64,000 bases of DNA from Chitinophagaceae bacterium. GTDB lineage: Bacteria; Bacteroidota; Bacteroidia; Chitinophagales; Chitinophagaceae. The notes beneath the pieces are model-generated. The model did not search any database and had not been told where the DNA came from. It saw only the letters and a list, made by a program, of their open reading frames with translations. The stretch is taken from assembly GCA_014879565.1 (NCBI GenBank), contig JACSRW010000026.1:1-64000 (forward strand), read 5' to 3'. The position numbers and the translations under genes are program-made. Shown in pieces: positions 53,462 to 61,600 of this stretch. Within the stretch, counting starts at the first letter, position 1, and every line of letters begins with the position of its first letter.

Positions 53462-54601
53462 ATGAATTTCCAGCCTTCCGAACTGACCCTGCAGGTGGCG
53501 CAAACCGCACGCGATTTTGCCCGCCAGCATATTGCCCCGCATGTAATGGAATGGGATGAAAGCCAGGAATTCCCGGTACCGGTTTTCCGGGAAATGGGAA
53601 AACTGGGTCTCATGGGTGTACTTGTTCCGCATGAATACGGCGGCGCCGGTATGGGCTATTATGAATACAAAGCGGTAATTGAAGAAATTGCCAAAGTCTG
53701 CGGTTCTGTGGGACTGAGTCTGGCCGCGCATAATTCCCTTTGCACCGGTCATATCCTTGCTTTTGGTAATGAAGCACAAAAGAAACAATGGCTGCCCGGG
53801 CTGGCTACGGCAGAATGGATCGGGGCCTGGGGGCTTACCGAAGCCAATACCGGCAGTGACGCGGGCAATATGCAATGCACTGCCGTGAAAGAAGGAGATC
53901 ATTGGGTCATCAATGGTACCAAAAACTGGATCACCCATGGCAAAAGCGGAGAAATAGCGGTAGTTATCTGCCGCACCGGAGAACCCCGTACTAAGAACAA
54001 CTCCACGGCCTTTGTGGTGGAAAAAGGTACACCCGGTTTCGGAGCCGGAAAAAAAGAAAACAAACTGGGGATGCGGGCCAGTGAAACCGCGGAAATGGTT
54101 TTCGACAATTGCCGGATCCCGGACAGGAACCGCCTGGGTGAAGTGGGGGATGGTTTTAAACAGGCGATGAAAGTGCTGGACGGGGGAAGGATTTCCATTG
54201 CCTCCCTGGCCCTTGGCATTGCCAAAGGCGCTTATGAAGCAGCGGTAAAATATTCCCAGGAACGATACCAGTTTGATAAACCCATTGCTTCTTTCCAGGG
54301 GGTATCCTTTAAACTGGCCGATATGGCTACGGAAATCGCGGCGGCAGAATTACTAATCCTGCAGGCCTGCGATCTGAAGAACCGCCACCTCCCCATGACC
54401 AAAGAAGCGGCGATGGCAAAATACTATGCCAGCGAAGTGGCGGTAAAAGTGGCAAACGATGCAGTACAGATTTTCGGCGGCTACGGATACACGAAAGATT
54501 TTCCCGTTGAAAAATTCTACCGTGATGCCAAGCTCTGCACTATCGGTGAAGGCACGAGTGAGATTCAGAAGATTGTGATCAGCCGGGAAGCACTGAGGTA
54601 G
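53462..54601 (+). CDS. Acyl-CoA dehydrogenase
   Basis: A 379-aa FAD enzyme introducing the alpha-beta double bond into acyl-CoA. Full-length family member with GLTEANTGSDAGNMQCTA and NGTKNWITHG (FAD/substrate loop), QIFGGYGYTKDFPVEKFYRDAKLCTIGEGTSEIQ with the catalytic glutamate E363, and the usual start ELTLQVAQTARDFARQHIAPH. The position of the base suits the short/branched-chain (butyryl/isovaleryl-like) group, but chain length cannot be fixed. No other beta-oxidation genes are adjacent. Confidence 0.93.
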   Translation: MNFQPSELTLQVAQTARDFARQHIAPHVMEWDESQEFPVPVFREMGKLGLMGVLVPHEYGGAGMGYYEYKAVIEEIAKVCGSVGLSLAAHNSLCTGHILAFGNEAQKKQWLPGLATAEWIGAWGLTEANTGSDAGNMQCTAVKEGDHWVINGTKNWITHGKSGEIAVVICRTGEPRTKNNSTAFVVEKGTPGFGAGKKENKLGMRASETAEMVFDNCRIPDRNRLGEVGDGFKQAMKVLDGGRISIASLALGIAKGAYEAAVKYSQERYQFDKPIASFQGVSFKLADMATEIAAAELLILQACDLKNRHLPMTKEAAMAKYYASEVAVKVANDAVQIFGGYGYTKDFPVEKFYRDAKLCTIGEGTSEIQKIVISREALR

Positions 54602-54675
54602 TTTGCAGTTCGCAGATAGAAGTTAGTAGTCACTTGTATTGGAGAAGAACCAAGTTCCAAGATCCAAGAACCAAT
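54599..54675 (+). repeat. 7-bp stutter from the acyl-CoA dehydrogenase stop into the 100-bp repeat array
   Basis: In perfect 7-bp phase from the TAG: TAGTTTG, CAGTTCG, CAGATAG, AAGTTAG, TAGTCAC, TTGTATT, GGAGAAG, AACCAAG, TTCCAAG, ATCCAAG, AACCAAT. The word changes from NAGTTNG to NNCCAAG without losing phase. Confidence 0.85.
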
Positions 54676-54942
54676 TGTCGGGCTTACGACCCTTTTGAAA
54701 GGAGGCCTTGGTTCTTGTTATTTGGTTCTTGGTTCTTTTTCTCAAAATTCCAAGAGCCAAGATCCAAGAACCAATTGTCGAGCCTGCGACTCTTATGAAA
54801 AGGAGGTCTTGCTTCTTGTTATTTGGTTCTTGGTTCTTTTTCCCAAGTTCCAAGAGCCAAGATCCAAGTACCAATTGTCGAGCCTGCGACTCTTATGAAA
54901 AGGTGGAGTTGGTTCTTGTTATTTGGTTCTTGGTTCTTTTTT
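54651..54942. repeat. Three tandem palindromic repeats, period 100 bp
   Basis: The marker CCAATTGTCG occurs at 54671, 54771 and 54871, exactly 100 bp apart. Each unit has a left arm of CCAAG words, a central small hairpin GTCG-6 nt-CGAC, an AAAGGNGG segment, and a right arm of TTGGTTC/TTGTTAT/TTGGTTC words complementary to the left arm, so each unit can fold into a long imperfect hairpin. The arms are themselves 7-bp stutters. Differences between copies (GTCGGGC...CGACCC against GTCGAGC...CGACTC) look co-varying. No cas genes and no unique spacers. The 448-bp region 54602-55049 lies between convergent genes and contains no supported CDS. Confidence 0.85.
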
Positions 54943-54976
54943 GAAAGAAGGGACTACAAATTGCTATCTCACGACT

Positions 54977-55001
54977 TCACCCTTCGACACGCTCAGGGTG
55001 A
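54977..55001. repeat. Palindromic element TCACCCT-N11-AGGGTGA
   Basis: 7-bp perfect arms with loop TCGACACGCTC. From memory this CCTTCGACNNGCTCAGG-type element occurs in many unrelated bacterial genomes as an interspersed repeat; this cannot be checked here. Confidence 0.6.
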
Positions 55002-55011
55002 CATTCCGTTC

Positions 55012-55052
55012 TTCCCGTCTCCCGCCTCCCGTCTCCCGTCTCCCGCCTCTCA
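55012..55052 (-). repeat. 7-bp stutter starting at the ABC exporter stop codon
   Basis: On the minus strand directly after the TGA: GAGGCGG, GAGACGG, GAGACGG, GAGGCGG, GAGACGG, GAAG. The same word follows the porX stop codon 3 kb away. Confidence 0.9.
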
Positions 55053-56873
55053 TCTTACTTCCTGCATTTCCACCAGTTTCCGGTAGAAACCATCCAGCTT
55101 CATCAGCGTATCGTGATTGCCTCTTTCCACAATCCGTCCTTTTTGGAGAACAATGATTTCATCTGCATGCCGGATGGTGCTCAACCGGTGCGCAATGACG
55201 ATACTGGTGCGGTTCTGCATCATGTGATTGATGGCATCCTGTACCAGTCTTTCACTTTCGGTGTCGAGAGACGAAGTGGCTTCATCCAGGATGAGGATCG
55301 GCGGATTCTTCAACAGCGCACGGGCAATGGTAAGCCGCTGTCTTTCCCCGCCGCTGAGTTTGCTGCCCCGGTCGCCGATATTGCTGTCATACCCTTCTTC
55401 TTTTTTCAGAATAAATTCATGGGCGTTGGCTATCTGTGCCGCAGCCATGATCTGCTCCCGGCTCGCCCCGGGCTGACCAAGCGCGATATTATTGGCAATG
55501 GTATCATTAAACAGAATGGGCTCCTGGGTTACAATACTCATCTGCTGCCGCACAGAATGCAGGGAATAGTCCCGGATATTGATGCCGTCAATCAGCACTT
55601 CCCCGCCGGTCACATCATGGAAACGCGGCACCAGATCGGCCAGGGTGGATTTACCAGCCCCGGAAGAGCCTACCAGTGCGATGGTTTTCCCTTTAGCCAC
55701 CGTGAAACTGATCTCTTTTAAAATCACGGTGTCTTCATAGGAAAAGGATACATTCCTGAATTCAATTTTATCCCGGAAACTATCCAGGATTTTTCCGCCC
55801 GGATTATCATCCACCGTTACCGGTGTACGCAGTACTTCTTCAATCCGCCCGATGGCAGCAGCCCCTTTCCGCATATTGCTGAACGAAGTGGAAAGGGCTT
55901 TGGCCGGGTTGATGATATTATAAAAAACACCGAGAAACATCAGGAAAGCGGAAGCCTGCAAAAACTGGTTTTTCAGTACCAGTACCCCACCCACATACAA
56001 TACGGCGGTAAACAGGGCTACTCCCATTACTTCGGAGAGGGGAGAAGCCAGATCGCGCCGGTAACTGATTCTGTTTTTGCTATGCAGCAGTTCCTTGTTT
56101 TCCCGGAAAAAACGCCCCCGCAGAATTTTCTCCACGTTAAAGGCCTTGATCACCCGCAAACCGCCCAGGGTTTCATCCAGGGTGGAAAGGGTTTCGCCGT
56201 ATTTATCCGCCACTTCCTGCGAATGTCGTTTCAGCGATTTGGTGATACGGCCGATAACCAGTCCCAGTACCGGAATCAGCACAATAATAAAAAGGGTCAG
56301 CTGATAACTGATAAGTAAGAGGGCCGCCAGGGTGATCAGGATCGTCATCGGATCGCGGATCCATCCTTCCAGGGTACCCACCACGGATGATTCCACTTCG
56401 TTGACATCATTGGTCATCCGGCTCATCAGGTCACCCTTTCTTTTTTCATTGAAAAATCCGATCGGCAACCGGAGCACTTTGTCATATAATTCCTCCCGCA
56501 ACTGATTCACCACCCGGTTTTTCAGCGGGTTGAGTGTATAATAAGAGAGGTAGAGAAAAAGATTCTTCAGAAAAATGAAACCGACCAGAAAAATACAGAT
56601 AAAGGCAAGGGTCGGAATCTTGCCCCGGCTGTCAAGGGAGCGGTTCAGAAAGTCGTTGATGGACTGGATCAGGAAATTACCGCTGGTTTTCGTCAGCGGG
56701 CTGCAACTGACACATTCCGGCCGGGTGTCGGTAAAGATCACCTGCAGGAAAGGCATCAGCATCCCGATAGAGACGATGGAGAAGACGATGCTCAGCAGGG
56801 TGAACAGGAAGTATAAAAGGATTTTTCCCTTATAGGGAGCCAGGTAAGTGAATATTCTTGAATATTGTTTCAT
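55050..56873 (-). CDS. MsbA-like ABC transporter (fused permease-ATPase)
   Basis: A 607-aa half-transporter exporter. Six-helix membrane domain (about 1-340) and ATPase domain with Walker A GSSGAGKST, signature KLSGGERQR, Walker B ILILDEATSSLD and the switch His in VIAHRLS. The ATG at 56873 (MKQYSRIFTYLAPYKGK) is chosen; the longer frame to 57215 runs antisense through rbfA. Insert FTDTRPECVSCSPLTKT (about 57-73) lies in the first periplasmic loop. Lipid A flippase is the likely role in Bacteroidota but drug export cannot be excluded. Confidence 0.88.
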   Translation of the reverse strand: MKQYSRIFTYLAPYKGKILLYFLFTLLSIVFSIVSIGMLMPFLQVIFTDTRPECVSCSPLTKTSGNFLIQSINDFLNRSLDSRGKIPTLAFICIFLVGFIFLKNLFLYLSYYTLNPLKNRVVNQLREELYDKVLRLPIGFFNEKRKGDLMSRMTNDVNEVESSVVGTLEGWIRDPMTILITLAALLLISYQLTLFIIVLIPVLGLVIGRITKSLKRHSQEVADKYGETLSTLDETLGGLRVIKAFNVEKILRGRFFRENKELLHSKNRISYRRDLASPLSEVMGVALFTAVLYVGGVLVLKNQFLQASAFLMFLGVFYNIINPAKALSTSFSNMRKGAAAIGRIEEVLRTPVTVDDNPGGKILDSFRDKIEFRNVSFSYEDTVILKEISFTVAKGKTIALVGSSGAGKSTLADLVPRFHDVTGGEVLIDGINIRDYSLHSVRQQMSIVTQEPILFNDTIANNIALGQPGASREQIMAAAQIANAHEFILKKEEGYDSNIGDRGSKLSGGERQRLTIARALLKNPPILILDEATSSLDTESERLVQDAINHMMQNRTSIVIAHRLSTIRHADEIIVLQKGRIVERGNHDTLMKLDGFYRKLVEMQEVR

Positions 56874-56906
56874 GGGAGATTCGTAAGGGAAACGGGACAA
56901 AGTAAC

Positions 56907-56914
56907 TACTTTTG
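56907..56914 (+). promoter_or_regulatory. -7 box TACTTTTG of rbfA
   Basis: An exact TAnnTTTG, 46 bp before the rbfA ATG at 56961. Confidence 0.55.
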
Positions 56915-56960
56915 CAGCGACTGCCGAACTTTCATCCGGACAGTCATCTAATCGGTGTTT

Positions 56961-57335
56961 ATGGAAGAAGGAAAAAGACAAAAACAGATAGCCGGGCTGC
57001 TCAACGAAGAGATGAACGGTATATTTCAGCACCTGGGTCTGAGTATGATCGGCGGGGGCATGGTCTCCATTTCGTCCGTGAAAGTCACACCCGACCTGCT
57101 CGAGGCCCGGTTTTACCTCAGCTTTTTCCAGGTGCCCGATGTGGAAGCCGCCCTGCAGAAAATTGAAGAAAGGCACCACGATATCAAAAAAGAACTGGCC
57201 GGCCGGGTGCGGCACCAGTTACGCAGTATCCCGGTACTGAAATTCTTCAGGGATGATACCCTGGACCATGTATTCCGGATGGAGGAACTGTTTAAAAAGA
57301 TTGAAGACGAAAGGAAAAAAGGTCCCGGTGCCTGA
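56961..57335 (+). CDS. rbfA: Ribosome-binding factor A
   Basis: A 124-aa KH-like protein for 30S maturation. It contains KRQKQIAGLLNEEMNGIF at the start, ISSVKVTPDLLEARFYLSFF, and RHQLRSIPVLKFFRDDTLDHVFRMEELFKKI, matching the family end to end. The ATG at 56961 is preferred to a GTG 6 bp upstream. The LolC/E-like gene follows after 30 bp. Confidence 0.93.
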   Translation: MEEGKRQKQIAGLLNEEMNGIFQHLGLSMIGGGMVSISSVKVTPDLLEARFYLSFFQVPDVEAALQKIEERHHDIKKELAGRVRHQLRSIPVLKFFRDDTLDHVFRMEELFKKIEDERKKGPGA

Positions 57336-57365
57336 GGCATCCTTTATCAGTCAAAAGCAAACCCC

Positions 57366-58589
57366 TTGAGATTTCTCTTTGCCTGGCGTTATTTTAAAGC
57401 AAAAAAATCCACCAATGCCATTAATATCATTGCGTGGACCAGTATTGCCGCCATTATCATCGGGACTACCGCCCTGATCCTCGTACTGAGTGTGTTCAAC
57501 GGGTTTGAAGGGCTGGTGAAATCACTTTATTCTTCTTTTTACACGGATATTAAAATTTCTCCGGCGGCGGGCAAACATATGACGGTAACCCCCGCGCAGT
57601 TGCAGCAGCTCAGAGCCATAAAGGGGGTTCGTAATTTTTCCGCAGTGATTGAGGAAAAAGCCCTCTTGCAGAACGGGGACTATCAGTCGGTGATCTATCT
57701 TAAAGGCGTGGATGAAAACTACCGGTATGTCACCGGCGTGGCAGATCACCTGATCAGCGGGGAATACGATACCGGTACTCCGGATGATCCGCGCCTTGTG
57801 CTGGGTGCCGGGGTGGAAGATGCCCTGGGTATTTATGCAGACCGTACGCTGCTGCCCCTGAACCTGTATCTGCCGCGAAAATCATCCTCCCGGCAGATTG
57901 ACCTGCTGGAAGATATCAGTTCCGATTCGGCCTGGGCGGCAGCTGCGTTCCTGATTCAGCAAGATTTTGATAATAAATACGGGATCACCAATATCGGGTA
58001 TATACGTCAGGCCCTTCGCCTGGGAGAACAGGAGTTCAGTGGTATTGAAATAGCCCTGCTGGATCCGTCTGAGGTGAGTAAAGTGAAGGAGGAGATCCGG
58101 AAACTTTTCGGGGAAGGTTACCTGGTGCAGGACCGTTACCAGCAAAACCGTTCTCTCTACGCGATCATGAATACGGAACGCTGGATTGTGTACGCGGTTT
58201 TATGCCTGATCCTGATCGTAGCCGCTTTTAATATGATCGGGGCCCTGACCATGCTGGTGCTCGAGAAACAAAAAGATATCAGTGTGCTGCATGCCTTGGG
58301 GGCCGGCAGGGATTTTATCCGGCAGGTTTTTCTTGCAGAAGGATTTCTGCTTGCTCTTGTCGGTGGTGGCACCGGCATGCTGCTGGCCACACTCATCGCC
58401 TGGTTGCAGCAGACTTTTCACCTGATTCCCCTGGAAGGCGGTTCCTTTCTTATCAATTATTACCCGGTACAACTAAAACTGACCGATTATCTCCTCGTAG
58501 GGGCAACCGTATTCCTCATTGCCCTGCTGGCTTCATGGATTCCCTCGCGTAAAGCCTCTCTCCAGGAATTCTCCCTTCGTTCAGAATAA
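57366..58589 (+). CDS. FtsX/LolC-E-type ABC transporter permease
   Basis: A 407-aa permease: N-terminal helix (IIAWTSIAAIIIGTTALILVLSVFNGFEGLV), a large periplasmic domain (about 55-270), then three C-terminal helices with the FtsX-type cytoplasmic segment EKQKDISVLHALGAGRDFIRQVFLAEG. This is the layout of LolC/LolE, which extract lipoproteins from the inner membrane with LolD. The start appears to be TTG (57366), read as MRFLFAWRYFKAKKS, which matches the family N-terminus; no ATG fits. LolD is not adjacent. Confidence 0.87.
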   Translation: MRFLFAWRYFKAKKSTNAINIIAWTSIAAIIIGTTALILVLSVFNGFEGLVKSLYSSFYTDIKISPAAGKHMTVTPAQLQQLRAIKGVRNFSAVIEEKALLQNGDYQSVIYLKGVDENYRYVTGVADHLISGEYDTGTPDDPRLVLGAGVEDALGIYADRTLLPLNLYLPRKSSSRQIDLLEDISSDSAWAAAAFLIQQDFDNKYGITNIGYIRQALRLGEQEFSGIEIALLDPSEVSKVKEEIRKLFGEGYLVQDRYQQNRSLYAIMNTERWIVYAVLCLILIVAAFNMIGALTMLVLEKQKDISVLHALGAGRDFIRQVFLAEGFLLALVGGGTGMLLATLIAWLQQTFHLIPLEGGSFLINYYPVQLKLTDYLLVGATVFLIALLASWIPSRKASLQEFSLRSE

Positions 58590-58615
58590 AAAAAAGGCCC
58601 GCCATCAGGCAGGCC
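58588..58615. terminator. Bidirectional terminator between the permease and transketolase genes
   Basis: GGCCCGCC (58596-58603), loop ATCA, GGCAGGCC (58608-58615) with one mismatch. An A-run to the left gives U's on the minus strand; TTTTTTT lies 10 bp to the right. Confidence 0.75.
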
Positions 58616-58632
58616 GGTATAGATTTTTTTGC

Positions 58633-59466
58633 TTAATAATCGCCGAGAGTTTCAGGCAACTGGGCCAGTGCTTTGGCCAGTTGTTCATCATTGGGAGCGA
58701 TGCCATGCCATTCATGGGTGCCTTCCATAAAATCCACTCCTCTGCCCATGGCAGTATGCATCAGGATGGCAACGGGCTGTCCGTTACCTGTCAGGGTTTT
58801 GGCTTTTTCCATTACGGCCACCACTTCATCCATATCATTGCCGTTCATCTCCAGGGTAAGCCAGCCGAAGCTGTCAAATTTCTGGCGGATATTACCCATA
58901 TTCATCACTTTTTCTGTCGGTCCGTCAATTTGCTGACCGTTCCAGTCAATAGTCGAAATCAGGTTGTCCACTTTATGATGGGCGGCAAACATCACCGCTT
59001 CCCAGATCTGTCCTTCGTTTAATTCACCATCGCCATGGAGGGAAAAAACCAGGCGGTTATCGCCGTTCAGTTTTTTAGCAAGAGCGGCGCCGATTGCCAC
59101 ACTCATTCCCTGGCCCAGCGAACCGGAAGCAATCCGCACTCCCGGCAGGTGTTCATGGGTGGCGGGGTGTCCCTGAAGCCGGCTGTTCAGTTTGCGGAAA
59201 CTGGCCAGTTCTTTGATGTCAAAATAACCGGAACGGGCTAATGTGGCATACAGCAGGGGGGAAATATGTCCGTTGGACAGGATAAAGATATCCTCATCGC
59301 GGGCGTCCATATTAAAGGCCGGATCATGCTTCATAATCCTGAAATACAGGGCTGTGAGAAAGTCGGTACAGCCCAGCGAACCCCCGGGATGGCCGCTGGC
59401 GGACCCGTGTACCATCCGTACAATATCCCGTCTGATCTGGGTGGCAGTTGCGGTTAGATCGTTCAT
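58633..59466 (-). CDS. Transketolase N-terminal subunit
   Basis: A 277-aa protein corresponding to the TPP-binding first half of transketolase. HGSASGHPGGSLGCTDFLTALYF at the N-terminus; HGDGELNEGQIWEAVMFAAHHKVDNLI is the TPP motif; GWLTLEMNGNDMDEV is characteristic of split enzymes. The C-terminal pyrimidine-binding partner, normally the next gene, is absent: a terminator lies 18 bp downstream, then a convergent gene. It therefore needs a partner encoded elsewhere. Confidence 0.93.
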   Translation of the reverse strand: MNDLTATATQIRRDIVRMVHGSASGHPGGSLGCTDFLTALYFRIMKHDPAFNMDARDEDIFILSNGHISPLLYATLARSGYFDIKELASFRKLNSRLQGHPATHEHLPGVRIASGSLGQGMSVAIGAALAKKLNGDNRLVFSLHGDGELNEGQIWEAVMFAAHHKVDNLISTIDWNGQQIDGPTEKVMNMGNIRQKFDSFGWLTLEMNGNDMDEVVAVMEKAKTLTGNGQPVAILMHTAMGRGVDFMEGTHEWHGIAPNDEQLAKALAQLPETLGDY

Positions 59467-59706
59467 AATTAATTAAATAGATTATATTAAACTTTTTGTA
59501 TCTTGCGGCCTCAAAGGGTCAGATTAGTTGCAAAAGTGCATTGTTTTTTAATGCGAAAAACAATTGCATGAAATTAATTCTGGCAATGAATTCAAGCTAT
59601 CCTTCGGATTACATAGGATTTAATGTCAGTCGCATTAAAAGAATATGTAACGCAAAAACCACCGATGGTTTTATGCCAATTTTATGTACCATATAAAACT
59701 GCTTAG
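59467..59706. other. Divergent intergenic region, transketolase / WecA-like genes
   Basis: A 240-bp AT-rich spacer. It holds a hairpin ATTGTTTTT/AAAAACAAT (59540-59548 with 59556-59564, 9-bp stem, 7-nt loop) and a -7-like TATCTTG at 59499-59505 reading toward the WecA-like gene. No ORF I can support. Confidence 0.5.
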
Positions 59707-60852
59707 ATGCTTGATATTTTATTGACGGCTTCTGTTTCCTTTATTATTACGTTTTTGGCGGTACCGGTAGTCCTGGAAGTGGCAGAAAAGAAGAAATTAT
59801 TTGATATCCCCAATGAGCGTAAGGTACATACCCGTCTGGTAGCTTCTCTCGGCGGGGTAGGCATTTTCGGCGGTTTTATCCTTGCCTCCCTCTTATCCAT
59901 CCAGGGCCATCTCAACTACGAATTCCAGTATTTTTTTGCAGCGGCCCTTGTCATTTTTTTCCTGGGCCTGAAAGATGACCTGATCATCCTCTCTGCCAGT
60001 AAAAAATTTATCGGTCAGATTATTGCCGCTTCCATCCTGATCCATCTTGGTGGTATCCGGCTCGACAGTATGTACGGGCTGCTGGGTTTTGAAAGACTGC
60101 CCGAGGCATTTGGCCTGGCGCTTTCTTACCTGACTATCATTGTGGTGATCAACTCATTTAACCTGATTGACGGGGTAGACGGGCTCGCAGCCAGTCTGGG
60201 TATACTCACCATGCTGGTATTCGGCAGTTACTTTTTTGCTATCGGTTACCAGGCTTACGCCCTGCTGGCATTCGCCATGGCGGGAAGTCTAGGCGCATTT
60301 ATGATTTTTAACCACCATCCGGCCCGCATCTTTATGGGCGATTCCGGGTCGCTGATGATCGGGCTGATCAATGCGATTCTCGTGATTAAGTTTATCAATG
60401 TGGCCAATGATCCGCTGGTGGCCATTCCGGTACCCTCCGCCGTGGCTATTGGTTTTTCTATCCTGATCGTTCCCCTGCTCGATACCCTGCGGGTTTTCAG
60501 TGTCCGTATTCTGAACGGTGTATCTCCTTTTACTCCTGACCGGAATCACGTTCATCATCTCCTGCTTGACCGGGGAATGGACCATGCGGCCGTCACCCTG
60601 ACCTGTGTAAGTGTGAATATCGGATTTATCCTGCTGGCCTGGTTTGGTCGTTTTCTGGGGCCCAATTACCTCCTGCTCCTGGTACTGGCTGTTGCCTTCT
60701 CAGGTCTGGGATTCCTTTATTATTACAAACGTCCCAGGCGGGCGGTGCTTATTGCCAAAAGGGGAGAGGCGGCTGTGGGTATTACTGCGGCCACAGCAAC
60801 CAAAGTAGTGACCCTGACCAAAGAAAAAGAAGCGCAGTCGGCAGCTGACTGA
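59707..60852 (+). CDS. WecA/MraY-family glycosyl-phosphate transferase
   Basis: A 381-aa polytopic membrane enzyme (about 10-11 helices) joining a UDP-HexNAc phosphate sugar to undecaprenyl phosphate. Motifs: RKVHTRLVASLGGVGIFGG, LGLKDDLIILSASKKF (Asp pair), NSFNLIDGVDGLA and FMGDSGSL, and TPDRNHVHHLLLDRG with the HxHH of the WecA branch. MraY is unlikely because of this last motif and because no peptidoglycan genes are adjacent. It probably starts a surface polysaccharide. Confidence 0.9.
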   Translation: MLDILLTASVSFIITFLAVPVVLEVAEKKKLFDIPNERKVHTRLVASLGGVGIFGGFILASLLSIQGHLNYEFQYFFAAALVIFFLGLKDDLIILSASKKFIGQIIAASILIHLGGIRLDSMYGLLGFERLPEAFGLALSYLTIIVVINSFNLIDGVDGLAASLGILTMLVFGSYFFAIGYQAYALLAFAMAGSLGAFMIFNHHPARIFMGDSGSLMIGLINAILVIKFINVANDPLVAIPVPSAVAIGFSILIVPLLDTLRVFSVRILNGVSPFTPDRNHVHHLLLDRGMDHAAVTLTCVSVNIGFILLAWFGRFLGPNYLLLLVLAVAFSGLGFLYYYKRPRRAVLIAKRGEAAVGITAATATKVVTLTKEKEAQSAAD

Positions 60853-60873
60853 TAAGCGGCTTTAAAAATACAG

Positions 60874-60899
60874 AAGGGCTTGCTTCGGCAGCCCTTTTT
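60874..60899 (+). terminator. Terminator of the WecA-like gene
   Basis: AAGGGC(T)TGC, loop TTCG, GCAGCCCTT then TTT; one bulged T. It lies 22 bp after the stop. Confidence 0.8.
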
Positions 60900-60918
60900 A
60901 AGTATTAGCCGGTTTTGT

Positions 60919-60926
60919 TAGATTTG
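60919..60926 (+). promoter_or_regulatory. -7 box TAGATTTG of frr
   Basis: An exact TAnnTTTG, 53 bp before the frr ATG. Confidence 0.55.
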
Positions 60927-60979
60927 CCACCCGCAGCTTATCGCGGTATGCGCGGCTGCTCATTTAAAATTTATATTGT

Positions 60980-61543
60980 ATGTCAGAAGAATTATCAACG
61001 ATCCGTTCCGGGGCTGAAGATCATATGAAGAAAGCGATCAGTCACCTGGAAACCGAGTTAATTAAAATCAGGGCCGGGAAAGCCAATCCGCAAATGCTGG
61101 ACGGGATTGTGGTGGATTATTATGGCTCCCCGATGCCGATTAACCAGGTGGCCAATATCAGTGTGATGGATGCCCGTACCCTGAGTATTCAGCCCTGGGA
61201 AAAAAACATGCTCCAGCCGATTGAACGGGCGATCATCGCCGCCAATATCGGGATCAATCCCCAGAATGACGGGGTGCTGATCCGCCTCTTTCTGCCTCCG
61301 CTTACGGAAGAGAGAAGAAAGGAACTGGTTAAAAAATGCCAGGGAGAAGGAGAACACAGCAAGGTGGCTATCCGCAATATCCGACGCGACGCGATCGAGC
61401 ATATTAAAAAACTGCAGAAAAACGGACTGAGTGAAGATGTGGCCAAGGATGCGGAAGACGATGTGCAGCAAATGACAGATAAATTCATCGCTTTTGTGGA
61501 AAAACACCTCTCAGCTAAAGAAAAAGAAATCATGGCGGTATAA
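60980..61543 (+). CDS. frr: Ribosome recycling factor
   Basis: A 187-aa RRF that splits post-termination ribosomes with EF-G. Family motifs: LIKIRAGKANPQMLDGIVVDYYGSPMPINQVANISVMDARTLSIQPWEK, IGINPQNDGVLIRLFLPPLTEERRKELVK and the C-terminal helix. pyrH, its frequent upstream neighbour, is not here; it has its own promoter. Confidence 0.97.
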   Translation: MSEELSTIRSGAEDHMKKAISHLETELIKIRAGKANPQMLDGIVVDYYGSPMPINQVANISVMDARTLSIQPWEKNMLQPIERAIIAANIGINPQNDGVLIRLFLPPLTEERRKELVKKCQGEGEHSKVAIRNIRRDAIEHIKKLQKNGLSEDVAKDAEDDVQQMTDKFIAFVEKHLSAKEKEIMAV

Positions 61544-61570
61544 GCCGGTCAATTCATTTTATACACCGAA

Positions 61571-61600
61571 GCCTGTCTGTTTAACCGGACAGGCTTTTTT
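61571..61600. terminator. Terminator between frr and the DMT transporter gene
   Basis: GCCTGTC (61571-61577) pairs with GACAGGC (61588-61594), followed by TTTTTT on plus. The gene on the other side is convergent. Confidence 0.85.

Noticed and set aside
53462-54601. Complete fatty-acid or branched-chain degradation operon
   Set aside because: Only the acyl-CoA dehydrogenase is present; neighbours are unrelated.
54651-54942. Possible CRISPR array
   Set aside because: The period is 100 bp, the whole unit is repeated including the part where a spacer would be, only three copies, and no cas genes in the window.
54623-55156. Several short ORFs rich in Trp/Phe/Leu/Ser in both strands
   Set aside because: They are translations of the 100-bp repeats and stutter tracts. 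Three overlapping plus-strand frames and a minus-strand frame all come from the same repeated words.
56874-57215. 114-residue N-terminal extension of the ABC exporter
   Set aside because: It runs antisense through rbfA and its promoter; the exporter's usual start is at 56873.
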